Source: Bacteroidales bacterium
GTDB taxonomy: Bacteria; Bacteroidota; Bacteroidia; Bacteroidales; F082
Assembly: GCA_020853175.1 (NCBI GenBank)
Contig: JADYZK010000239.1
Coordinates: 1-5,208 of the forward strand
Direction of reading: 5' to 3'
DNA: 5,208 nucleotides
Below, piece after piece: positions 1 to 5,208 of this stretch (positions within the stretch are counted from its first letter, which is position 1; each line of letters begins with the position of its first letter). The notes beneath the pieces are model-generated. The model was not told the DNA's origin, made no database searches, and saw nothing but the letters and a program-made list of their open reading frames with translations. Made by a program: the position numbers and the translations under genes.

Positions 1-258
1 AACTTCAATTTCTTTAAATTGTTTTTCAAAGCCTACATAACTTACTTCCAATGTGTATTTACCTGGCGTAAGCTTTAAACTAAATGAACCGTCCAAATCT
101 GTTACAGTACCTAAGCCTGGGCCGTAGCTAATATTTACGCCTAGCAAGGGTTCACCCCAATCACCATCATAAACAAATCCTTTAACTGTAATATTTTGAG
201 CGAAAACTCCAAAAGCTACTGCTAGGAACAGCAGAAGCAAGCTGATTTTTTTTATCAT
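1..258 (-). CDS. N-terminus of a secreted CarboxypepD_reg-like protein, probably a TonB-dependent receptor (partial, runs off left edge)
   Basis: I translated this by hand from the ATG at 258; it stays open for 86 codons to the window edge, so the 3' part is missing. Residues 1-20 form a signal peptide: Lys3-Lys4, then a Leu/Val/Ala-rich core ending in VFA, with likely cleavage before Gln21. Residues 23-86 match the beta-sandwich carboxypeptidase regulatory-like domain (CarbopepD_reg_2 type): a GEPLLGVNI strand, a GTVTDLDGSFSL turn (about residues 50-61) and an LEVSYVGFE strand (about 70-78). In Bacteroidota this domain directly after a signal peptide usually begins a SusC-like or other TonB-dependent outer-membrane receptor that imports siderophores, glycans or other large nutrients. 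The TonB box, plug and barrel lie outside the window, so the substrate cannot be judged, and another surface protein with this domain remains possible. The domain call is firm; the receptor call is inference. Confidence 0.82.
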   Translation of the reverse strand, partial: MIKKISLLLLFLAVAFGVFAQNITVKGFVYDGDWGEPLLGVNISYGPGLGTVTDLDGSFSLKLTPGKYTLEVSYVGFEKQFKEIEV

Positions 259-283
259 GATTGTTGCGTTTCTATGGAGGCAT

Positions 284-312
284 TAAAGATGAAAAACACT
301 CTCTATCATCAA
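284..312 (-). promoter_or_regulatory. Possible Bacteroidota-type promoter for the gene starting at 258
   Basis: On the minus strand a TTG (complement of 310-312) is followed, after 18 nt, by CATCTTTA (complement of 284-291). This partly fits the Bacteroidota consensus TTG-N about 19-TAnnTTTG, with four of six defined -7 positions matching. It lies about 26 nt upstream of the ATG and overlaps the terminator hairpin of the preceding gene. The match is weak and such matches arise easily in AT-rich DNA. Confidence 0.28.
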
Positions 313-345
313 GTCTCGCATAGATTACTTAATGGTAGAGAGTGT
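292..345 (-). terminator. Long hairpin terminator after the lamin-tail gene
   Basis: A 14-nt arm at 332-345 pairs with 296-309 with one mismatch. The stem extends inward through 327-331 and 310-314 (one G-U wobble), leaving a 12-nt loop at 315-326. Read on the minus strand, the hairpin begins 16 nt after the TAA of the lamin-tail gene and runs directly into a T tract (complement of 292-296), as expected for an intrinsic terminator of that gene. The outer 10 bp of the stem are perfect. There is no T run on the plus-strand side, so it appears directional. Confidence 0.75.
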
Positions 346-361
346 AAATATGATTTTTGAT

Positions 362-1348
362 TTAGTTAAATAATAACTTTTGTGTGCTGATACGATCCGA
401 CTGATAGATAATTTTTATCAAATACATCCCTTTTAGTTCGGTGTCAGTTTCAATCGTGTAGGTGTTGGCGCGTACGTCAAACAAACGCTGCTCAATAAGT
501 TTTCCACTCAGGTCACGCACTTCAATACGTGCGATGGCTTCTTCTGTGTCAACAGAGAATTTGTTGCTCGTGGTAGGGTTAGGGTAAATTAAAGTTTTGC
601 TCTTCTGTGATTCGCCAATGCCGAGTTCGTTGCATTCACATTCGTGAGAACCTAACGAACTAAAAGTGTTTCTTGGGAGTGAGTCATACTCTATATGCAC
701 CATAAACGAAGGATTTGGGTTCACGGTAACGCCTTTTCTAACATTGGGTTTTCTAATGAGGGAATGATCCATTGTCCATGCCATCCAAAATAAAGGGCCA
801 ACAATATAATTATTGATGGTGTAGGAAGTTGGCACTTCGCCGCTGTTATAGGTGATTGTTGTATCACTTACATTTCCCCAGCCTTTGTCAGCACTTGTCA
901 TTGGAGGTCCAACCTGCCCAAAAATATCAATAATTTCTCCTGCAATGGTTTCCAATGTCATCGCATCATTTCCGTTGAAGTACATGGTACTGTTCACGTT
1001 ATAAACGGGCGATAGAAATAAATCAGCCTTAGCTTGCAACTCAAGGTCAACAGCTACTTCTTGGCCGGTTCCGTTAGGATCTCTCTTATCGAGAACAATT
1101 ACGTAGGTTAACTTTGGCATAATTGTTCCGCTTAAAGCTACTGCATCAGGAGTGGTTCCTCCATTGCTATAACGCACCAACTGGTATGCAGATAAATCAA
1201 TCGCCAGGTCTGTAGGATTATAAAGCTCAATGGCTTTGTTATTTCCTGACCCTTCTACATATTCAGAAATGAATAGTTTTGAGCAGTCTTGCGCCTGAAG
1301 GTTGACTGCTACTAAAATAAAAGTAAGATAAAGTAAAGTTTTCTTCAT
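362..1348 (-). CDS. Secreted lamin-tail-domain (LTD) protein with T9SS type A sorting domain
   Basis: This is a complete 328-residue protein. Residues 1-19 are a signal peptide (two Lys, hydrophobic core, cleavage near LQA before Gln20); the Cys22 context is not a lipobox. Residues about 22-147 carry the lamin-tail fold signature: LFISEYVEGSGNNKAIELYN near 25-44 and NDAMTLET plus IIDIFGQVG near 127-147. The DHSLIRKPNV stretch (194-203) and NTFSSLGSH (227-235) are also typical of bacterial LTD proteins. After a short linker with a Cys-Glu-Cys pair (237-239), residues about 252-328 form a type A Por-secretion C-terminal domain: IYPNP, a RDLSGKL strand, GMYLIKI, and a final KLLFN. The predicted route is Sec export, then the type IX system, with removal of the tail and surface attachment or release. 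Bacterial LTDs often accompany nucleases or phosphoesterases, but no catalytic domain is present here, so the role (binding or structural) is unknown. It is flanked by terminators on both sides and is likely monocistronic. Confidence 0.93.
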   Translation of the reverse strand: MKKTLLYLTFILVAVNLQAQDCSKLFISEYVEGSGNNKAIELYNPTDLAIDLSAYQLVRYSNGGTTPDAVALSGTIMPKLTYVIVLDKRDPNGTGQEVAVDLELQAKADLFLSPVYNVNSTMYFNGNDAMTLETIAGEIIDIFGQVGPPMTSADKGWGNVSDTTITYNSGEVPTSYTINNYIVGPLFWMAWTMDHSLIRKPNVRKGVTVNPNPSFMVHIEYDSLPRNTFSSLGSHECECNELGIGESQKSKTLIYPNPTTSNKFSVDTEEAIARIEVRDLSGKLIEQRLFDVRANTYTIETDTELKGMYLIKIIYQSDRISTQKLLFN

Positions 1349-1405
1349 ATCATTAAGTGTTTAAATGGTTAAAAATTTCTGCTTCGCGAATAAGATTTAC
1401 TACTC

Positions 1406-1436
1406 CAAATTAAAATCAAATGTAAAAGTACATCAA
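1406..1436 (-). promoter_or_regulatory. Possible Bacteroidota-type promoter of the lamin-tail gene
   Basis: On the minus strand a TTG (complement of 1434-1436) stands 20 nt before TTAATTTG (complement of 1406-1413), close to the consensus TTG-N about 19-TAnnTTTG. A perfect -7 element, TACATTTG (complement of 1417-1424), also lies here, but I found no TTG at the correct distance upstream of it. Either would give a leader of roughly 50-60 nt before the ATG at 1348. The location between the folE terminator and the gene supports a promoter being here; the exact element is uncertain. Confidence 0.4.
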
Positions 1437-1583
1437 CCTTCACGATTTTAACAGAATTTTTAACAAAAATCTTTATTTGTGTTGAAGAATGAAGCTCAAA
1501 ATAAAAATTGACAAGGCGATTTTTTGACAAAGAGATTGCAATTTCTGAAACACTTGGAGAAGGCAACACTCGTTTTTAAAACC

Positions 1584-1620
1584 AAAAACCGGACTACTTC
1601 GATGAAGCAGCCGGTTTTTT
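1584..1620 (-). terminator. Strong intrinsic terminator of the folE unit (bidirectional shape)
   Basis: AAAAACCGG at 1584-1592 pairs with CCGGTTTTT at 1611-1619. The stem continues inward, after a single-base bulge, through about 7 bp of the 1594-1610 segment (one G-U pair) to a 3-nt loop. Both ends carry A/T runs, so the RNA ends in U5 or U6 on either strand. It lies about 97 nt after the folE TAA. No plus-strand gene needs it, so it most likely ends the minus-strand folE (or mfd-folE) transcript and isolates the lamin-tail gene. Confidence 0.85.
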
Positions 1621-1716
1621 GGCTTTCGTAGGTGAGTAAGTGTTAGTAAAAAATAGTAGCAAACCTGACGTTATTTTTCATGCTGCCCCTCAAAGAAGCA
1701 GGATAAAAAATAAAAT

Positions 1717-2445
1717 TTAGCTTTTCATTCCAATGTAGGCAAGCAGTTCTTCGCGTGTTTTTTGGTTCAAGAAAGCACCTGAATATTCGGCAGTAATGGT
1801 GGTGCTTTGATGGTCTTGGATGCCGCGTGAAGCCACACACAAATGTTTGGCATCAATCACAACAGCAACATCTTCGGTATTTAAGACCTTTTTTAACTCA
1901 TTCACTATTTGCACGGTAAGACGTTCCTGCACTTGCGGGCGACGTGCAAAATAATCTACAATACGGTTGAGTTTCGACAGTCCGATCACCTTGTCAGTGG
2001 CTATATAAGCAACGTGTGCCTTTCCATAAATGGGCAGAAAATGATGCTCGCAAGTGGAACTGACGTTAATATTTTTCTCCACAAGCATTTGTCCGTAACG
2101 GAATTTATTGTCAAAAACCGACATTTTGGGTTTGTTTTCAGGATTGAGACCGTGAAAAATCTCCTTCACAAACATTTTGGCAACGCGATGTGGTGTGCCG
2201 TGCAGGCTGTCGTCACTCATATCTAAACCTAACGTTTCCATAATTTGTGAGAAGTGGTTTTCAATTACAGCCATCTTTTGGTCATCGCCCATTAAGAAAG
2301 CATCATCGCGCAATGGAGTTTCAATACTTGTGGCATGATGTTCATCGCCAAGTATTTCTGCTTCCATCCACGAATGCATGGAGTGTCCGTTTCTGTTTCC
2401 GTTTAAAGCCTCTTTAATTTGGGGTGCAAGCGTATTTAATTTCAT
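1717..2445 (-). CDS. folE: GTP cyclohydrolase I (type IA, zinc-dependent), FolE
   Basis: This cytosolic homodecameric enzyme converts GTP to 7,8-dihydroneopterin triphosphate and formate, the first step of tetrahydrofolate synthesis; in many bacteria the product also feeds queuosine synthesis. The 242-residue protein has the whole catalytic domain (about residues 55-240). Zinc ligands are visible as Cys132 and His135 in CEHH and Cys203 in HLCVASRG, matching E. coli Cys110, His113 and Cys181 with a constant offset of 22. Catalytic His201 (E. coli His179), the substrate residues Ser157-Lys158 in GLSKLNR, and Arg207 are also present, so it should be active. The GTPHRVAK block is at 83-90. The N-terminus is about 20 residues longer than in E. 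coli (222 aa). Residues about 32-50 (GDEHHATS then TPLRDDAF) resemble other Bacteroidota FolE proteins as I recall them, while residues 1-26 are less distinctive. ATG at 2445 is taken; Met23 (2379) or Met27 (2367) are possible starts. It lies 141 nt after the mfd stop and may be co-transcribed. Confidence 0.97.
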   Translation of the reverse strand: MKLNTLAPQIKEALNGNRNGHSMHSWMEAEILGDEHHATSIETPLRDDAFLMGDDQKMAVIENHFSQIMETLGLDMSDDSLHGTPHRVAKMFVKEIFHGLNPENKPKMSVFDNKFRYGQMLVEKNINVSSTCEHHFLPIYGKAHVAYIATDKVIGLSKLNRIVDYFARRPQVQERLTVQIVNELKKVLNTEDVAVVIDAKHLCVASRGIQDHQSTTITAEYSGAFLNQKTREELLAYIGMKS

Positions 2446-2498
2446 TTTGTGTCTCTGTTTACGTGTTTAACTAATCTCTAAACATCACAATTGCTTTT

Positions 2499-2530
2499 TT
2501 GTTTAATGTTTTAATAAATTAATTAAACAA
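2499..2530. repeat. AT-rich inverted repeat upstream of folE
   Basis: TTGTTTAAT at 2499-2507 and its exact complement ATTAAACAA at 2522-2530 flank a 14-nt spacer; after one mismatch, three more bases pair outside. It lies 54-85 nt upstream of the folE ATG. No T tract follows on the minus strand (an A run does), so it does not look like a terminator. It could be an operator or part of the promoter region, but in such AT-rich DNA chance is a fair explanation. Confidence 0.35.
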
Positions 2531-2568
2531 TAAATCATAAATCACATCAAGTGAGGACATTGAAAAAT

Positions 2569-2605
2569 AAAAAAAAAGAGAAAATTTTAGGCTTTGAAAT
2601 CAAAG
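2569..2605 (-). terminator. Weak terminator-like element at the end of mfd
   Basis: On the minus strand the last codons of mfd contain CTTTGATTTCAAAG (complement of 2592-2605), which can form a 5-bp hairpin with a 4-nt loop. About 14 nt later comes an uninterrupted run of nine T (complement of 2569-2577). The stem is short, AT-rich and far from the T run, so termination would be partial at best and read-through into folE is likely. No better terminator lies between mfd and folE. Confidence 0.3.
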
Positions 2606-5208
2606 AGCTGTTGAAGCACCCTCAACGCATCGTTCACATGGTGCACATTGGTGATGTAAAGCATCAATTTATCGTTGGTCTCTTTGATACGACAGGTTTT
2701 GGGATTTGCCTGAAGGAATTTAAGGATATTGGTAAAGCGCTCGGTTTGGTAATAGGCCGATTGCGCATCGCTTACGAAATGACCGATAAGGGTTTTGTTG
2801 CGCAAAATAATTTTCTCAAAACCAAGGTCACGGGCCATCCAGCGCAGGCGGATGGTATTGATCAAATCGGCAGCTTGGCGCGGAACAGGTCCAAACTGAT
2901 CAATGAGGCGTTCGGTGAATTTTTGCAGCAGCTCCTCTTTTCCGATGTTATCAAGCTCGTTGTAAAGACTAATTCGCTTTGAAGGCGCATCCACATAATC
3001 AGGAGGAAGAAGGATTTCCATATCCGATTCAATCACACAATCGCGGATAAAGTGCTGAGGTTGATCGAGTTGAAACACATCAGCAAACTCACTTTCTTTG
3101 AGTTCTTGAATGGCTTCATCAAGAATTCTATGAAACATTTCGTAGCCAATATCGCTGATGAAACCGCTCTGTTCCCCTCCCAACAAATTGCCGGCACCCC
3201 TGATGTCGAGGTCGCGCATGGCGATGCTGAAACCACTTCCCAATCCCGAAAAATCTTCAATGGCCCTCAATCGTTTTTGGGCTTCCGATGTGAGCGTAAC
3301 CATCGGAGGGGCGAGCAAATAGCAGAAAGCTTTTTTGTTGCTCCGGCCTACCCTTCCACGCAGTTGGTGCAAATCACTCAATCCATAATGTTGGGCATCA
3401 TTGATAATAATGGTGTTGGCGTTGGAAATATCCAAGCCCGATTCGATAATGGTTGTGGCAAGCAACACATCATAATCACCTTCAATAAAAGCCATCATCA
3501 CCTTTTCGAGTTTTTCGCCCTCCATTTGTCCGTGCGCCACACCAATGTTGATGCCGGGCACAAACCGATGCAACATATCATACACATCCATAATATTTTG
3601 CACACGGTTGTGCACAAAAAACACCTGTCCGCCGCGAGCCACTTCAAAAAGGATTGCTTCTTTGATGACCTGTTCGCCAAAAGGACGGATTTCCGTTTGC
3701 ACGGGATGACGGTTGGGCGGTGGCGTGTTGATGATGCTCAAGTCGCGGGCACCCATCATCGAAAACTGAAGCGTGCGGGGGATGGGCGTGGCAGTGAGGG
3801 TGAGCGTATCCACATTGGCCTTGATTTGCTTGAGTTTTTCTTTGGCGGCCACCCCAAATTTTTGTTCTTCATCAATAATGAGAAGTCCTAAATTATTAAA
3901 CTTAACATCTTTACTGATGATGCGGTGGGTCCCGATGAGGATATCAACTTTTCCGGCTTCAAGCTTTTCGAGTGTTTCTTTTTGTTGGGCTGCCGACTTA
4001 AAACGGTTGATATAGTCCACATTCACCGGAAAACCGGACAAGCGCGCGTTAAAGGTTTTGAAATGCTGAAGTGCCAAAATCGTTGTCGGAACCAAAATGG
4101 CCACCTGCTTTGAATCGGTAACTGCCTTAAAAGCTGCCCTGATGGCGATCTCGGTTTTACCGAAACCCACATCGCCACACACCAAACGATCCATGGGAGC
4201 TTCCGACTCCATATCGGCCTTCACATCAACGGTGGCCTTAATCTGGTCGGGTGTGTCCTCATAAATAAAGGAAGCCTCCAACTCATTTTGGAGATAAGTA
4301 TCGGGCATAAACTGATAGCCTTTGCTGGCTTTTCGTTCGGCATAGAGCTTAATCAGGTCGCGGGCAATGTCTTTGACCCTGCTTTTGGTTTTGTTTTTAA
4401 GCTTGTTCCATGCGTTGGAACCCAGCTTGTTTAGCGTGGGCTCCGCCCCGTCTTTGCTGCTGTATTTGGCAATGCGATGAAGGGAATGGATGCTCACATA
4501 CAGGATGTCGTCGTTTTTGTAGAACAAACGGATGGCTTCCTGTTTTTTTCCGTTGTTATCCACAATTTCCAACCCATCGAAACGCCCAATTCCATGGTCA
4601 ATATGGCTGACAAAATCACCCGGTTTCAAATCGTACAACTCGCTAATGGTCAGCGATTCCTTTCCGGAAAAGCCTTCACGCAGGTGAAATTTATGGTAAC
4701 GCTCAAAAATTTGATGATCGGTATAAACAGCCACTTTTAGCTGGTCGTCGGTAAAACCCGACTGAAGACTATGATACACCGGTTGAAAAACGGACTGTGT
4801 AGCATCGGCAGGCAGCTGACGCAGATCGTTGAAAATGGTAAACAAACGTTCGAGTTGCTTGCTGCTGTCGGAAAGAATGAAAACCTGATAATTTTTACTC
4901 TGTTTGGACAACAGATCTTCGAGCAGCAGCTTAAAATTTTTGTTGAACGAAGTTTGAACCTTGGTTTCAAAAAGGGCCGTAAAGGGATCAGCGAAAAGGC
5001 TATGGTGACCCAGTTCGATCGTTTTAATTCCGCTGAGGGTATTGATTAACTCGTTTCCCGAAGAGAAAAGAAACTCAGGCTGCGGCAACGACTGATGCTC
5101 GCTCAGCTTGTCGTACATCACACAGGCTTTGGTCCACTCCGCCTCCATGCGCTCTTCCAACGAAAACGATTCGTCCATCCACACGATAGTTGATTTGGGC
5201 AAATACTC
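2587..5208 (-). CDS. mfd: Transcription-repair coupling factor Mfd (C-terminal about 80%, runs off right edge)
   Basis: Mfd is a cytoplasmic ATP-dependent DNA translocase. It binds RNA polymerase stalled at template-strand lesions, displaces it, and recruits UvrA for nucleotide excision repair. 873 codons are visible and the frame is open at the edge; family members are about 1,100-1,150 residues, so part of the N-terminal UvrB-like region is missing. A TTG at 5202 is internal, not the start. In visible numbering: the end of the UvrB-like and linker domains (1-185); the RNA-polymerase-interacting domain (about 186-260) with LKPGDFVSHIDHGIGRFDGL at 194-213; the RecG-like helicase core with Walker A GDVGFGKT (345-352), Walker B DEEQ (446-449), motif III TATPIPRTL (472-480) and motif VI QLRGRVGRS (615-623); the translocation (TRG) motif GSGFSIAMRDLDIRGAG (657-673); and the C-terminal TRCF domain (about 725-840) that masks the UvrA-binding surface. 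All key motifs are intact, with no frameshift. It is followed by folE on the same strand. Confidence 0.97.
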   Translation of the reverse strand, partial: EYLPKSTIVWMDESFSLEERMEAEWTKACVMYDKLSEHQSLPQPEFLFSSGNELINTLSGIKTIELGHHSLFADPFTALFETKVQTSFNKNFKLLLEDLLSKQSKNYQVFILSDSSKQLERLFTIFNDLRQLPADATQSVFQPVYHSLQSGFTDDQLKVAVYTDHQIFERYHKFHLREGFSGKESLTISELYDLKPGDFVSHIDHGIGRFDGLEIVDNNGKKQEAIRLFYKNDDILYVSIHSLHRIAKYSSKDGAEPTLNKLGSNAWNKLKNKTKSRVKDIARDLIKLYAERKASKGYQFMPDTYLQNELEASFIYEDTPDQIKATVDVKADMESEAPMDRLVCGDVGFGKTEIAIRAAFKAVTDSKQVAILVPTTILALQHFKTFNARLSGFPVNVDYINRFKSAAQQKETLEKLEAGKVDILIGTHRIISKDVKFNNLGLLIIDEEQKFGVAAKEKLKQIKANVDTLTLTATPIPRTLQFSMMGARDLSIINTPPPNRHPVQTEIRPFGEQVIKEAILFEVARGGQVFFVHNRVQNIMDVYDMLHRFVPGINIGVAHGQMEGEKLEKVMMAFIEGDYDVLLATTIIESGLDISNANTIIINDAQHYGLSDLHQLRGRVGRSNKKAFCYLLAPPMVTLTSEAQKRLRAIEDFSGLGSGFSIAMRDLDIRGAGNLLGGEQSGFISDIGYEMFHRILDEAIQELKESEFADVFQLDQPQHFIRDCVIESDMEILLPPDYVDAPSKRISLYNELDNIGKEELLQKFTERLIDQFGPVPRQAADLINTIRLRWMARDLGFEKIILRNKTLIGHFVSDAQSAYYQTERFTNILKFLQANPKTCRIKETNDKLMLYITNVHHVNDALRVLQQLFDFKA

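Larger units (their letters stand above)
1349..1716. other. 368-nt intergenic region between folE and the lamin-tail gene
   Basis: The part next to folE (1621-1716) is its 3' untranslated region and holds nothing I recognise. 1584-1620 is a strong terminator. 1349-1583 is AT-rich and contains a possible promoter about 60 nt upstream of the lamin-tail ATG. No tRNA-like or known small-RNA structure was seen. A 66-codon open frame at 1369-1569 (minus) has no recognisable motif and low-complexity AT-driven composition, and I do not call it a gene. The ATG at 1348 has no Shine-Dalgarno sequence; its leader is A/T-rich, as is usual in Bacteroidota. Confidence 0.7.

Noticed and set aside
1369..1569. 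66-codon minus-strand open frame between folE and the lamin-tail gene
   Set aside because: No recognisable motif or domain, AT-driven composition, and it overlaps the probable promoter of the downstream gene; best read as chance.
1584..1620. Considered whether the CCGG-stem hairpin could be a small RNA or a mobile-element end
   Set aside because: The compact stem with U tracts at both ends, about 100 nt after folE, is fully explained as an intrinsic terminator, and there is no second copy or target-site duplication.
1643..1681. 12-codon frame beginning MKNNV after folE
   Set aside because: Too short, no ribosome-binding context and no sign of conservation that I can judge; it lies in the folE 3' untranslated region before the terminator.
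1909..2226. 105-codon plus-strand open frame opposite folE
   Set aside because: It is the antisense shadow of conserved FolE catalytic-domain sequence.
2551..5049. Several plus-strand open frames of 60-279 codons opposite mfd
   Set aside because: They lie wholly or almost wholly antisense to the clearly coding mfd frame, and their translations show no domain features.
5200..5202. TTG codon that could be taken as the start of Mfd (871 residues)
   Set aside because: The frame stays open to the window edge (Glu-Tyr precede it), and the family is about 250 residues longer at the N-terminus, so this is an internal Leu codon in a partial gene.
1..5208. Looked for CRISPR arrays, tRNA or rRNA genes, insertion sequences, attachment sites, and defence or biosynthetic clusters
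   Set aside because: No direct-repeat arrays, RNA genes, transposase motifs or accessory gene sets are visible; the four genes are of ordinary Bacteroidota types.

Overview
The window looks like an ordinary chromosomal segment of a Bacteroidota (Bacteroidetes) bacterium. Three things point there: a secreted protein with a type IX secretion (T9SS, Por) type A C-terminal sorting domain, a start of the carboxypeptidase-regulatory-like plug extension type usual in Bacteroidota outer-membrane receptors, and A-rich leaders without clear Shine-Dalgarno sequences. I cannot name a genus.

All four genes lie on the minus strand, so transcription runs from high to low coordinates. 2587-5208 is mfd, the transcription-repair coupling factor; it runs off the right edge and lacks about the first fifth of the protein. 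After a 127-nt AT-rich gap comes folE (1717-2445), GTP cyclohydrolase I, complete and with all zinc and catalytic residues. A strong hairpin terminator (1584-1620) closes that unit. A 368-nt gap (1349-1716) holds this terminator and a possible promoter. Then comes a 328-residue secreted lamin-tail-domain protein with a T9SS sorting tail (362-1348), followed by a long hairpin terminator (about 292-345). Last is the first 86 codons of a signal-peptide-bearing CarboxypepD_reg-like protein (1-258), probably a TonB-dependent receptor, cut by the left edge.

The genes do not form an evident single pathway. mfd (DNA repair) and folE (tetrahydrofolate and other pterin-derived products, including the queuosine route) are housekeeping genes that may be co-transcribed. 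The other two are cell-envelope or secreted proteins, each apparently its own transcription unit. I saw no mobile element, CRISPR array, tRNA or rRNA, and no sign of an undescribed multi-gene system. The more interesting points are small: a possible promoter nested in a terminator hairpin, an AT-rich inverted repeat ahead of folE, and a stand-alone secreted lamin-tail protein with no enzyme domain.
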